This document shows, piece by piece, positions 24,914-33,908 of a stretch of DNA of 41,817 bases. Both the position numbers and the translations under genes were made by a program. Each line of letters starts with the position of its first letter. Position 1 is the stretch's first letter. The DNA lies in contig JALWSB010000164.1 in NCBI GenBank assembly GCA_027080345.1, forward strand, positions 1 to 41,817. The letters run 5' to 3'. The DNA comes from Robiginitomaculum sp. (GTDB lineage: Bacteria > Pseudomonadota > Alphaproteobacteria > Caulobacterales > Maricaulaceae). The notes beneath the pieces were generated by a model. That model was not told where the DNA came from. It saw only the letters and a program-made list of their open reading frames with translations, and ran no database searches.

Positions 24914-25034
24914 CGCTTCCCCCTTGGCGTGCTTACGTCAAGTGACGCGTGCTTTGCCAGAAGAAGAATAGCGAAAATTTCGCCCGCCGACCGCCAGTGC
25001 GGCAATCAGTCGCTTGTGGTATTGGCGTAATCAC
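24914..25034 (-). promoter_or_regulatory. Upstream region of the fusion gene
   Basis: Because a terminator follows the second exbD, the fusion-tonB-tonB-TPR genes need a promoter in or near these 121 nt. A small perfect dyad CGTCA-AG-TGACG is at 24936-24947. No convincing -35/-10 pair could be chosen by eye. Confidence 0.35.
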
Positions 25035-25070
25035 AAAAAAAAAGGCGCCCCCTGAAAGAGGCGCCTTTAT
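25035..25070 (-). terminator. Rho-independent terminator after the second exbD
   Basis: On the minus strand AAAGGCGCC and GGCGCCTTT form a perfect 9-bp stem with a short loop, followed by a run of T. It stands about 28 nt after the stop of the exbD gene at 25098 and separates the five-gene operon from the fusion gene. Confidence 0.88.
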
Positions 25071-25097
25071 ATAGTGATCGAATTACGCGAAAATCTA

Positions 25098-25493
25098 TCA
25101 GTTTTCGACGGAGACTTTAACCGGAATACCCACCGAAATGAAAATGTCCTGCACGTCAAGGACCGTACCGATTTTGGCCAATTGGTCGCCCTGTATAACG
25201 CCCTCAGCCTTCGGATTTTCTGACTTCATGGTTTCCAGAGCCGCCTTAACACCGGCCTTGGGGACAATTTTCTTGTTAATCCAAATCTGGTCATCACTGG
25301 CAACGGCCACCATGATACTTGGTTTTTCCGCCGGCAGTTCAGGTGTCCAAAGAGGTTTGTTCACATCAACACCCGGCTCTTTTACAAACACGGCCGTCAC
25401 AATAAAAAAGATAAGAAGAATGAACACCACATCAAGCATGGGCGTCATATCGAGTTCAATATCTTCGGCATCCGGTAATGTACGTCTTGCCAT
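25098..25493 (-). CDS. exbD: ExbD-family biopolymer transport protein, second copy
   Basis: The 131-residue protein has a short cytoplasmic N-terminus, one membrane helix with the conserved Asp (DMTPMLDVVFILLIFFIVTA), and a periplasmic domain. The periplasmic part (PGVDVNKPLWTPELPAEKPSIMV, then QGDQLAKIGTVLDVQDI) is clearly different from the first ExbD, so the two are not recent duplicates. Having two ExbD genes side by side is known for some TonB2-like loci. The ATG at 25493 follows GTGGAGAGTATA; a GTG at 25505 is less likely. It ends before a strong terminator. Confidence 0.92.
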   Translation of the reverse strand: MARRTLPDAEDIELDMTPMLDVVFILLIFFIVTAVFVKEPGVDVNKPLWTPELPAEKPSIMVAVASDDQIWINKKIVPKAGVKAALETMKSENPKAEGVIQGDQLAKIGTVLDVQDIFISVGIPVKVSVEN

Positions 25494-25517
25494 TATACTC
25501 TCCACTTTGTGCGCTTT

Positions 25518-25925
25518 TTAAGCGCCCTTGCCCCGTTGAATCATGGTTGGTGCGCCCGTACCCTTGGCCGCTTCAAAAACCTTGATCACAGCACCATGAC
25601 TGGCTTCATCATCCGGAACGATCAAAATGGCACTGTCACCATTATCAGCGCGAAAACGCTCAATCGCCGGACCAACACGCCGAATATCAGTCAACTGATC
25701 ATTCACAAAAATCGTATCACGATCATTGACCTGGATCAGAATCACCGGATTTGATTTTTCCGGCTCACTGTCCGATGGCGGTGGCGGCACCAGGGAAATG
25801 GTCCGCTCTTGCACAAACACGGCCGTAACAATGAAGAAGATCAGCAGAATAAAAACAATATCCAGCATCGGAGTCATATCGACTTCGACTTCTTCCATCT
25901 TGTGGCCTTTTCCACCTCTACGCAT
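25518..25925 (-). CDS. exbD: ExbD-family biopolymer transport protein, first copy
   Basis: The 135-residue protein has a basic N-terminus, membrane helix with Asp (DMTPMLDIVFILLIFFIVTA), then a proline-rich stretch (LVPPPPSDSEPEK) and a TolR-like periplasmic domain (PVILIQVNDRDTIFVNDQL). It is the closest relative in the window of the ExbD half of the fusion protein; both carry TISLVP and the DDEASHGAVIKVFE/NEQASHGTVVNIVE block. It starts 8 nt after the ExbB stop with AGGATAG upstream, so it is co-expressed with ExbB. Confidence 0.94.
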   Translation of the reverse strand: MRRGGKGHKMEEVEVDMTPMLDIVFILLIFFIVTAVFVQERTISLVPPPPSDSEPEKSNPVILIQVNDRDTIFVNDQLTDIRRVGPAIERFRADNGDSAILIVPDDEASHGAVIKVFEAAKGTGAPTMIQRGKGA

Positions 25926-25933
25926 AATCTATC

Positions 25934-26467
25934 CTAACCCAGTTCCATGGCATCAGCGACGCGTTGCGTTTCACGCAAGCCGCGCCGTTGCAGCCGGTTG
26001 GAGAAGATCAGCCCCGAAAGGGCCGCAACCATGCCCGCCATGGTCGGGATGGTGGCCTTGGAGACCCCCGCCGACATGGCCCGCACATTAGACGATCCGG
26101 TTGCTGCCATCACGTCGAACACCTCGATCATCCCGGTCACTGTGCCCAGCAACCCCAAAAGCGGCGCAATGGCAACGAGTGTCTTGATCAAAGAGATATT
26201 CTGTTCGGTCTTCTGACGCACTTGCGAGATCAGCTGATCGCGGATGGCGTGGGCATACCAGGAAGAATGATCTTCCCGGCTTGCCCATTGCTTGATCGCG
26301 CGATTGGCCAGACGCTTGTGCGCATATTGATAGTAAGCGAAGCGCTCCAGGATAAAGGCCCACATGAAAAATGTGGCAACCATGATCAGCAACAAGACAT
26401 TGCCGCCCATCTCCAGAAACTGCTGGAGATTATCCAAAGCAACTGCCGGGTTTAACCAATTGGGCAT
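25934..26467 (-). CDS. exbB: ExbB-family proton-channel subunit
   Basis: The 177-residue protein has three predicted membrane helices at about 22-44, 98-120 and 136-157, with the family core APLLGLLGTVTGMIEVFDVMA and MSAGVSKATIPTMAGMVAALSG. ExbB pentamers surround an ExbD dimer and pass protons to energise TonB. It is smaller than E. coli ExbB, as is usual for ExbB2 proteins. The ribosome site AAGGAGGGCCGTT is the best in the locus. It aligns without gaps with residues 1-151 of the fusion protein, about 59 % identical by hand count. Confidence 0.94.
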   Translation of the reverse strand: MPNWLNPAVALDNLQQFLEMGGNVLLLIMVATFFMWAFILERFAYYQYAHKRLANRAIKQWASREDHSSWYAHAIRDQLISQVRQKTEQNISLIKTLVAIAPLLGLLGTVTGMIEVFDVMAATGSSNVRAMSAGVSKATIPTMAGMVAALSGLIFSNRLQRRGLRETQRVADAMELG

Positions 26468-26494
26468 AACGGCCCTCCTTTACTGGACCAAACC

Positions 26495-27877
26495 CTATTT
26501 CGACCGCGCTTCTGCGTTGGCAGCGACAAGACCCGCCGCCTGCTCTTCCAGCACCTGCTGAATGCTACGGCTCGCCGATGTGGTGAAGCTGTGCAACAGA
26601 AGAAGAGGAATAGCCGACAGAAGACCCAGAACGGTGGTCACCAGCGCAAAAGAGATACCATCAGCCATCAGCTGTGGATCGCCCGCACCAAACAAGGTGA
26701 TCGCCTGGAAGGTCTTGATCATACCAATAACCGTACCCAGAAGGCCCATGAGCGGGGATACCGCTGCCAGCACCTTGATCAGGCTGAGGCCGAAATCGAG
26801 TTTGCCGCTTTCTTTCAAGATCGCGTCATCGAGTTTAAGCTCAATGGTCTCAATGTCCTTGTCCTTGGCGCTTTCATACGCGGCCATGACACGGCCCAGC
26901 GGATTACCCTTGCCAGGTTTCTTGCGGCGCATTTGTGCCCGCACAGCCATTGAGGTCATATAAAGGGCGAACAGACGCCAGACACCGATAAAGGCACCAA
27001 TGGCAGCCATAACCGTCACCGCATAACCGATATTACCACCGGCTTTATAGCGTTCCATCAAGGTTGGCGTCCGCACCACAAGGCTAAGCAAGGAGCCACG
27101 GGTCGGGTCAACCGGCCCTTTGACGATAGTCCCCGGCTTGGCTGACGTCACATTCTTGGCCAGTTTACGCAGGCTGCCACCAGGCTGACGGCCCAAAACA
27201 CCCAGTTCGCCATCTTCAACTTTGAGGAAACTGGAACTTTTGGTCAACCAGGAAGTAAAGGAACCAACACGGGTGATTTTAACCGGCTTGCCGTCATTAT
27301 GCTCGGCAATCGAACCCGTATACGTCACCACATCGCCTTGCGCCTTGGCTTCTTGCAATATGGTTTGATAAATATTTTCCAGCTCGGAAACTTCAGGCAG
27401 CTTGGAGCTGTTGGCCACGGCGTCCAGCCCTTCGCTGCGACCAGGGAACTGACCGGAGATGAAAGAGCTGTCCAGAACAGATTTAAGCTCACCGGCGGCC
27501 TGACGCGCCGCGCCAAACAGCTCACCAAACGAGCCTTGCGCCTTGCGCAGATCCGCATCAAGCTGCAGGATCAATTCTTTATTGGCATCCAGCTTGGCGT
27601 TGTTGGCGCTCTCGGCGGCCCGCAAGGCCCGCAGGCGCGCTTTGGCCTGGTTCAGCAGCTTTTGCTGCTGGGCTTTTTTCTGTATGAACTCCTGCACCCG
27701 GCGCTTGGCTTCCGCATTGGCCTCACGGCTGTCGCGACCTACGCGGGCGATCAGTTCATCAATGGTTTTCGCCGGCGCGGTTTGCGCGAACGCAGCCCCG
27801 GCATTCATGGTCAGCACCGTTGCCGCAACAGCCGCAGCGCCAAGAAGCGTTTTTACATTATACGTCATCGTTTTCAT
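26495..27877 (-). CDS. ttpC: TtpC-type long ExbB/MotA-family protein
   Basis: The 460-residue protein starts with a signal peptide (VLTMNAGAAFAQ, cleavage near residue 32). A periplasmic coiled-coil-rich region follows at about 40-125 (EANAEAKRRVQEFIQKKAQQQ), then a beta-rich middle. The C-terminus is an ExbB/MotA channel domain from about 275, with AVSPLMGLLGTVIGMIKTFQAITLFG and ALVTTVLGLLSAIPLLLLHSF. This layout matches TtpC, an essential extra component of TonB2 systems in Vibrio. The start is uncertain: ATG codons at 27886, 27877 and 27868 are all in frame, and I chose the middle one. It follows the DUF3450 gene by 13 nt. Confidence 0.9.
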   Translation of the reverse strand: MKTMTYNVKTLLGAAAVAATVLTMNAGAAFAQTAPAKTIDELIARVGRDSREANAEAKRRVQEFIQKKAQQQKLLNQAKARLRALRAAESANNAKLDANKELILQLDADLRKAQGSFGELFGAARQAAGELKSVLDSSFISGQFPGRSEGLDAVANSSKLPEVSELENIYQTILQEAKAQGDVVTYTGSIAEHNDGKPVKITRVGSFTSWLTKSSSFLKVEDGELGVLGRQPGGSLRKLAKNVTSAKPGTIVKGPVDPTRGSLLSLVVRTPTLMERYKAGGNIGYAVTVMAAIGAFIGVWRLFALYMTSMAVRAQMRRKKPGKGNPLGRVMAAYESAKDKDIETIELKLDDAILKESGKLDFGLSLIKVLAAVSPLMGLLGTVIGMIKTFQAITLFGAGDPQLMADGISFALVTTVLGLLSAIPLLLLHSFTTSASRSIQQVLEEQAAGLVAANAEARSK

Positions 27878-27890
27878 CCGCCTCATTTTC

Positions 27891-28661
27891 CTATTGAACC
27901 ACAGTCGCGCCAGGCACAGGGGCCGGGAAGACTTCTGGTGTTTTTTGTTCCAGAGCGATACGAGTCGCCGATTGCACATCGAGTTTATAGCTGTCAGGCA
28001 GGTCTTCATAAGCGCCCTTGGCCTTGTTCCAGATGTGCATTTTGTGATTACTGTCCGTATAGATCAGCGCCACCCGGCCAAGCCGCAGGAATTCCACCTT
28101 TTGCGGCTCACCATTAATAAGCGTGTTCTCGGAATAAGAGGTTGTCTGGTTACCGTAAGACAGCTCAATCTGATAGGCGTTGATAATCTGGCGATAGAGC
28201 TCGGCAGGCGACTGGTTGGGATCGCCGGCAAGCTCTTTCAGCTTGGCGATCCGGTTTGTGCGCTCTTCCATCTGGAACGGCACATCCGCGTTAACAAAAG
28301 TTTCCAGTGCGCCAATCATGCGCAACATCATCGGCAGAAGCTGGGATTGAATCTCGTCAACCCGGCCAATCTGGCTTTTCAGGGATTCAATTTCATTTTG
28401 CTGGGATTGCAAAAAGATCTTCTGCTGCTCAACGTTAAGGGCAACCGTGTCCTTTTCTTGCAAGGCTGCGCGATATTCGCGCACGACTTCACCGACCTGA
28501 TCATCAATCTTGTCAATTCTGGCCTGAGCCGCAGCCCCAGCCATTGTTGAACGCTGCGCGGTCTTGACCGCTGAAGAAAGCTGGGCTTGCGCCGCACCAC
28601 CAAAAGCTGCCACCGCGAGGGTAGCGGCACTGATACGCGCCAATAACTTCAACCTCGTCAT
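27891..28661 (-). CDS. DUF3450 periplasmic protein
   Basis: The 256-residue protein has a signal peptide ending AFGGAAQAQ, then a long coiled coil at about 45-115 (residue pattern typical of DUF3450). A conserved region with DVPFQMEERTNRIAKLKELAGDP, INAYQIELSYGNQT and VEFLRLGRVALIY follows. DUF3450 proteins are the usual first gene of TonB2/TtpC operons; their exact role is unknown. The ATG at 28661 is preferred because GGAG precedes it by 7 nt; an ATG at 28676 would add five residues. First gene of the operon DUF3450-ttpC-exbB-exbD-exbD. Confidence 0.92.
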   Translation of the reverse strand: MTRLKLLARISAATLAVAAFGGAAQAQLSSAVKTAQRSTMAGAAAQARIDKIDDQVGEVVREYRAALQEKDTVALNVEQQKIFLQSQQNEIESLKSQIGRVDEIQSQLLPMMLRMIGALETFVNADVPFQMEERTNRIAKLKELAGDPNQSPAELYRQIINAYQIELSYGNQTTSYSENTLINGEPQKVEFLRLGRVALIYTDSNHKMHIWNKAKGAYEDLPDSYKLDVQSATRIALEQKTPEVFPAPVPGATVVQ

Positions 28662-28676
28662 ACTTATGCTCCGCAT

Positions 28677-29037
28677 TTATAAATTCCGCACGACCGGACA
28701 CACCGGCGCACCGTTAAAAAATCTCAAAAAGATATGGCAAAACGCCACAATCCCCACGACTGGCACTTCATTCGTGCCTGCCAAAACCTGGCAAGTTGGC
28801 CAAACCGGCAACACAAGGATCGTATTTACGGAAAAACCGCAACACCCCCCTTATGCCCTGCAGCGGTTAATCCGCTGTTCTTGCATGAAACGACGCAATC
28901 GCCGCTGCACTGATTTTTGGACGCTAACACTGTTACGCGTCGGCAATCAATACTGTCAGTGCAGGAAAATGCAAAGACTGCCAAAGAATATGCAAAAAAT
29001 CGTGCAGGAGGGGAAAAACAAGACAAATAAAGTGAAA
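28677..29037. other. Noncoding region upstream of the TonB2-type operon
   Basis: This region must carry the promoter of the minus-strand operon. It contains a cluster of TGGCA/TGCCA half-sites (28735-28800) and a hairpin CAGCGG-TTAAT-CCGCTG at 28861-28877. No supported gene is seen. No convincing -35/-10 pair could be chosen by eye; TTGCCA with TTAACG 17 nt downstream on the minus strand is a weak candidate. Confidence 0.45.
28762..28793. promoter_or_regulatory. Clustered inverted repeats upstream of DUF3450
   Basis: GGCAC/GTGCC (28762-28778, 7-nt spacer) is followed at once by TGCCA/TGGCA (28779-28793, 5-nt spacer), both exact. A TGGCAAAACGCCA stands nearby at 28735. They may bind a regulator of the operon; no known consensus was recognised. 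Confidence 0.3.
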
Positions 29038-29112
<75 letters not shown>

Positions 29113-29224
29113 CCACGTCAAAACCGGATCAATCCAGTTCCAGCGAGAGGCAGGGTCATACCCCCGACAATTGATATTGGCAACGGCTTTATTCAGCAAA
29201 GTCCGGTTTTCGCCAACGCGGCGT

Positions 29225-31735
29225 TCAGGACGGTGTTTTGGGCTTGCGCCGCGGTTTTTTCCGAACGGCTTTGACGGCCCCCGCCTCTTTGGCGGGGATG
29301 AGATGCACATCGCGCTGCGGGAAGGGGATTTTAATGCCATGTTCGGCAAAGGCCTTATAAATGGCGAAGCGCAAATCACTTTCCAGCCTGATCATATCAT
29401 TAAGGCTGCGGATATTGGTAAAGGCCCGCAGCTCAAAATCCAAAGAGGAGTCGCCAAAATCGGTCCAGTACACGGCGGCGGGGGGCTTGCGCAAAACCGA
29501 TTCGTGAGCCGTGGCGCATTCAAGCAGAATTTCGCGCACCAGCGCCGGATCCGTTCCATAGGCAACCCCGACCTGTAATTTGGTGCGCCCGGTTTTGTCC
29601 TTGTGTGTCCAATTGGTCAACGGCGCCGAAACCAGTTCTGAATTGGGAACCATGATTGATGCCCGGTCAAAGGTGATAATTTCCGTTGACCGCAAGCCGA
29701 TATTTTTCACCAATCCCTGACCGGCGCTGCTGACCACCCAGTCGCCTTTTTTTATGGGGCGCTCAAACAGCAAAATCAGCCCGGAAATAAAATTATTGGC
29801 GATGTCTTTCAGGCCAAAACCAATACCCAGCGACAGGCCGCTGGCAATCAGGGCAATGTTGGAGAATGGCAAACCCAGAGCGCTGAATCCAACCAGCAAG
29901 GCAATCACAAACCCCACATAACCAACCAGTGCCAAAATCGATGCGTTGGCACCGGCATTGATTTCGCCTTGCCCCTTCATGCCCTGACGCAAATAAATCC
30001 GTAAGCCACGAAACAGTAAAATCACCAAAAAGAAAGCCGCAACGGCCCAGGCAATGGCTGTTGGCCGGATGGTGGTGGCCCCAAGCGGGATGCCTTCAAA
30101 AAAACGGTTGATCCATAAATTCAAATCCGAAATCCGGAAACTGGCCAGATTCAGAAACACCCACAACCCGCCCAATACCAAGGCAATATCAGCAAATAAC
30201 CGCAACCAGATATTCATGATAATGCCGCCGGCCGCACTTGGCGGTTCGGCACCGGACGGTCCCGCCCACAGCCAATCCCACAGCAATGCAAAGAGGTTTT
30301 TGAGCACATGCCGGATCAGCACATAGCCAGCCAGGACCAGAACCGTCAGCATCAGAGTCCAGATCAGGGTGCGGCCAAACTCCACATAGCCAATCAACGT
30401 GCTGACAAGGCCGGTAATGGCGACCAAAATGGCCGACAGATGCACCCCCGACAAAACAACATGCGGCGCAGCAAAGCGAAATGTGCGGACAGATGCCTGA
30501 CCGGACAGCACCCCGGAAAACCGCAAGGGTATTTGCAAAACAGCCAGCAAAACAAAAACCCCGACAACAAGCGTAACGCCCGCGCTTTGTGCCTGCAGGG
30601 CCTCCAAAGTCAGACGGATACCCCCATGGCCATAACCCAGCCTCAAAATATGATCGAAAGCCAAAACCCACAACGCCGTCATGGCAAAGAGGTGATACCG
30701 TGCCGCCTGTCGGTCAGACAGACCTGCCAGACGCAAACCGGCCTGCCCCGGCGACAGCACGCTGCGGGCAATGGCATCGGCCGCAATCACCCCGCACAGG
30801 ACAAGCAAGGTTTGATATAAAAACGTGGCATCCGCAGCTTTGGCCACGCCCCCCAACCGCAACAGGGCAAAAACCAAAAGCGCGGCGATGACAAATGAAG
30901 ACACCCGCACAAGGGCGCGCACAAAAGCAATCGTCAGGCGGACTTTCGTGTCAACAGATGACGATGCTGAAGCGGCACCGAAAAGCGGCAGCAAAAAACG
31001 CCGCTCAAGCCAGCCATAAAACGGACTGGCCAGAACCAGCAATAAGAAAAATGAAAACAGAACCGCGCTGGCAAGCCCGACCCGCCGGTCTGCAGGCGCC
31101 TCTTTCAAGCGCCCATTAGCCCACTGCACCACTGCCGTCCTGACCGTTTTGCCCAGCATGCCGATCTGGTGCCAGACCGCAGCGGAGAAAGGCGGGGAGG
31201 AGCGGCTGAAAACAGTCGAAAAATAAAGCGATTTGCGCAGCGACGACACTTGCTGAACCAGTTGATCCGCCTGACTGGCATTCAAATTGGCACGCACCAG
31301 CAGGCCATCCAGCGCCGCCACCTCTTTTTGCAAGGACCTCAGCTTTGCCGCCGCCACCTTGTCCGCCGCCACCGGCTTGTCGGCATCTTCCGGTTGCGCC
31401 TGTTCCAGCGCTGCCTTGGCCGCATCGCGTTCATCGTTTAACGCACGAATATGCTCCAGTGAGCTGGCGCGCAACGCGCTCAATTCATTTACCAGATCAG
31501 CCAATTCCTTGTCACTGACCTGGTGGTTCTCCTTCAAAGTGGCGGCATCCACAACCAGCTTTTTCTCAATGTCGGTAATCGCCGCCTTCATGCTTTGCGC
31601 GGGGGCCGCGCCAAAAGCCTGCCCGGCCCAGAAAAACAGGCAAAGCATGATCACAGAAACAAGTCCGGCCCACCAAAAGCGGGCGCGGTGCCAAGACCAC
31701 TCATTGTGAATTGGGTAAACCGGCTGCCGTGCCAT
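29225..31735 (-). CDS. Large MscS-family mechanosensitive channel with DUF3772 domain
   Basis: The 836-residue inner-membrane protein has a signal-like first helix (about 20-42), a periplasmic coiled-coil and DUF3772-like region (about 45-185), about ten membrane helices, and then the MscS pore and beta domain. The pore helix and following loop read ASGLSLGIGFGLKDIANN and FISGLILLFERPIKKGDWV, and IMVPNSELVSAPLTNW is also typical. The end is a basic tail (VRKKPRRKPKTPS). Such channels open under membrane tension and release solutes on osmotic downshock. It belongs to the large MscK/YbdG/YjeP-like class. The start ATG is followed by a 15-residue cytoplasmic segment. Confidence 0.93.
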   Translation of the reverse strand: MARQPVYPIHNEWSWHRARFWWAGLVSVIMLCLFFWAGQAFGAAPAQSMKAAITDIEKKLVVDAATLKENHQVSDKELADLVNELSALRASSLEHIRALNDERDAAKAALEQAQPEDADKPVAADKVAAAKLRSLQKEVAALDGLLVRANLNASQADQLVQQVSSLRKSLYFSTVFSRSSPPFSAAVWHQIGMLGKTVRTAVVQWANGRLKEAPADRRVGLASAVLFSFFLLLVLASPFYGWLERRFLLPLFGAASASSSVDTKVRLTIAFVRALVRVSSFVIAALLVFALLRLGGVAKAADATFLYQTLLVLCGVIAADAIARSVLSPGQAGLRLAGLSDRQAARYHLFAMTALWVLAFDHILRLGYGHGGIRLTLEALQAQSAGVTLVVGVFVLLAVLQIPLRFSGVLSGQASVRTFRFAAPHVVLSGVHLSAILVAITGLVSTLIGYVEFGRTLIWTLMLTVLVLAGYVLIRHVLKNLFALLWDWLWAGPSGAEPPSAAGGIIMNIWLRLFADIALVLGGLWVFLNLASFRISDLNLWINRFFEGIPLGATTIRPTAIAWAVAAFFLVILLFRGLRIYLRQGMKGQGEINAGANASILALVGYVGFVIALLVGFSALGLPFSNIALIASGLSLGIGFGLKDIANNFISGLILLFERPIKKGDWVVSSAGQGLVKNIGLRSTEIITFDRASIMVPNSELVSAPLTNWTHKDKTGRTKLQVGVAYGTDPALVREILLECATAHESVLRKPPAAVYWTDFGDSSLDFELRAFTNIRSLNDMIRLESDLRFAIYKAFAEHGIKIPFPQRDVHLIPAKEAGAVKAVRKKPRRKPKTPS

Positions 31736-31854
31736 TAATTTTCTGCCCCTTTATGTATTCAGGTCAAGATAACATCATCCATCCCGATGCAAAGTAATAA
31801 TATGAGAGAGGCTCTTGATCGCCTGATCTGGCTCGGATATAAGCCGCGCTTCGT

Positions 31855-31931
31855 CGGAGTATAGCTCAGCCTGGTAGAGCACCGTCTTCGGGAGGCGGGG
31901 GTCGCAAGTTCAAATCTTGCTACTCCGACCA
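31855..31931 (+). tRNA. tRNA-Pro (anticodon CGG)
   Basis: The acceptor stem is CGGAGTA/TACTCCG, the D stem GCTC/GAGC, and the anticodon stem CCGTC/GGCGG. Loop TTCGGGA gives anticodon CGG, and the T arm is GCAAG-TTCAAAT-CTTGC. The 3' CCA is encoded. Confidence 0.95.
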
Positions 31932-32039
31932 GTTTTCCCGCGCCACGATTCACCTGTAATGCAAAATGCGGCACCCGTGCGCCGCGCAAGGCAGGTACGA
32001 ACCCTTCACATTATTTTCAGCACATAGCGCATTTTATTA

Positions 32040-32067
32040 TTGTTTTTCGATAAAAAGTGATTATTAT
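32040..32067 (+). promoter_or_regulatory. Candidate promoter for sppA
   Basis: TTGTTT (32040-32045) and TATTAT (32062-32067) are 16 nt apart in an AT-rich patch upstream of sppA. A small stem TGCGGC-CT-GCCGCA (32087-32100) lies in the presumed leader just before the ribosome site. Confidence 0.4.
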
Positions 32068-32117
32068 ATTATTTTGCACTTTTGCCTGCGGCCTGCCGCA
32101 TTTGTATCGAGGCTATA

Positions 32118-33908
32118 ATGAAACAGTTTTTTCTGACCATGGCGGGCGTGTTCGCCGCCTTTTTTCTTTTGCTGATTATTCCCGTTGTTTTTTTGATTAC
32201 CATGGGCCTGTTTGCCCAAGGCTCGAACAAGGCCTTCACAACAACCGCCCAGGCCCATGCCAAACATATTGTTCTGCGTCTCGATCTGCGCCAGCCCATG
32301 CTGGACCAGAGCAAGCAAAGTGTTTTTGGTACGCAGACGCCATCACTGATCAGTGTGGTTGAAACCTTACGCAGCGCACAAAAAGACAAACGCGTCAAAG
32401 GATTGTTTATTCGCGCCAATTCCGGCTCCATGCCCCCGGCCCAAGCTGAAGAATTGCGGCAGGCACTGAAACGCTTTCGTGATTCGGGGCGCTTTGTTAT
32501 CGCCCACGCACAAGGCTTTGAAGGCACGTCGGTCACCGCTTATCTCGCGGTCAGTGCCGCCGACGACATCTGGATGCAAAAAGCCTCCAACTTTTCCGCC
32601 TCCGGTCTGGCCGCAGAAGTGCCGTTTTATGGTGGTGTCATGGAAAAGTTTCATGCCAAGCCCGAGTTTGAGCAATTTTATGAATATAAAAATGCGGCCA
32701 ATACCTACACCCAAAAGACCTTCACCCCGGCGCACCGCGAATCCATCACTTCTTATATGGGCTCGATTTACCATTCAGCCTTGAAAGACATCAGTGCCGA
32801 TCGCAAAATCCCGCTTGAAAAGCTGACCAATTTGATTGAGAGCAGCCCTTACAGCGCCGCCAAAGCGGTCAAATTGGGGCTGGCTGATCATTTGGGACAA
32901 GTTATCGAGGCCCGCGAAGCGGCGCAGGAAAAAGCAGGCAAAGGCGGTATTGTCGAGCTTTCTGATTACGCCCGGCAAAAATCAAAAACCAAACCCCTCT
33001 CTTCCAAACACCCGGTGATTGCCCTGATTGAGGGCCAGGGGGAGATTGTCATGGGCCAAAGCGTCGATAATCCGTTCTCCAATTCCGTTTCTATTGCCTC
33101 GGACACCATGGCCGAAACCATTGAAGAGGCCAGCAAGGACAAAAACGTCAAAGCCATCGTCCTGCGCATTGATTCGCCCGGTGGCTCGGCCACCGCTTCC
33201 GATCAGGTCTGGTATGCGGTCGAGCGGGCCAAAAAGGCCGGCAAGCCGGTCATCGTCAGCATGGGCCAACTGGCCGCATCGGGGGGCTATTATATCGCCG
33301 CCGGGGCTGATTATATTTTCGCCCAGCCGACCACCATCACCGGCTCGATCGGTGTGCTGGGGGGTAAAATCGTGCTCGATGAGACCTTTGACATGATCGG
33401 TTATAATGTTGAACCGATCAAAGTCGGCGGCGATTTCACGCTGGCCTATTCAGGGGCGCAAAGTTTTACCCCCGCACAGCGCCAGGCGTTTCACGACAGC
33501 ATGGCGCGGGTTTATGAGGACTTTACCGGTATTGTCGCCAAGGGCCGCAAGTTGCCCATTGAAACCGTGCTTAATATTGCCAAAGGCCGGGTCTGGACCG
33601 GCGAACAGGCGCTTGAAAACGGGCTGGTCGATGAAATGGGCGGCCTCTATGAAGCCCTTGACAAGGCGCGCGAGCTGGCCGGGATCAAAGAGGGCGAAAA
33701 AGCGCAAATTCGCCGCTATCCGGCGCAAAAAACGCCTTTGCAGCAATTGCAAAAATACTTTGGCATTTCCTCCGATACCGCCGAAACGCTGGCGATGATG
33801 CAGGTCTTGAGCCGCACGCCGCAAATGAAAGCCATGGTCAAAGCCATGCAAAGCGTTGAAGAGGAACCAGAGGCCCTGAAAGCCGAGGTGCCGGTATTTG
33901 CCCATTAA
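32118..33908 (+). CDS. sppA: Signal peptide peptidase SppA, 67-kDa type
   Basis: This inner-membrane serine peptidase degrades cleaved signal peptides in the periplasm. The 596-residue chain has one N-terminal anchor (about 5-33) and two tandem SppA domains. The catalytic dyad is Lys191 in the first domain ([11 protein letters not shown]) and Ser388 in the second ([17 protein letters not shown]), spaced much as in E. coli SppA (Lys209/Ser409). [17 protein letters not shown] is also typical. The ATG at 32118 follows CGAGG and places the anchor at the N-terminus; an ATG at 32082 would add 12 residues. Its end overlaps the next gene by 11 nt. Confidence 0.95.
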   Translation: MKQFFLTMAGVFAAFFLLLIIPVVFLITMGLFAQGSNKAFTTTAQAHAKHIVLRLDLRQPMLDQSKQSVFGTQTPSLISVVETLRSAQKDKRVKGLFIRANSGSMPPAQAEELRQALKRFRDSGRFVIAHAQGFEGTSVTAYLAVSAADDIWMQKASNFSASGLAAEVPFYGGVMEKFHAKPEFEQFYEYKNAANTYTQKTFTPAHRESITSYMGSIYHSALKDISADRKIPLEKLTNLIESSPYSAAKAVKLGLADHLGQVIEAREAAQEKAGKGGIVELSDYARQKSKTKPLSSKHPVIALIEGQGEIVMGQSVDNPFSNSVSIASDTMAETIEEASKDKNVKAIVLRIDSPGGSATASDQVWYAVERAKKAGKPVIVSMGQLAASGGYYIAAGADYIFAQPTTITGSIGVLGGKIVLDETFDMIGYNVEPIKVGGDFTLAYSGAQSFTPAQRQAFHDSMARVYEDFTGIVAKGRKLPIETVLNIAKGRVWTGEQALENGLVDEMGGLYEALDKARELAGIKEGEKAQIRRYPAQKTPLQQLQKYFGISSDTAETLAMMQVLSRTPQMKAMVKAMQSVEEEPEALKAEVPVFAH

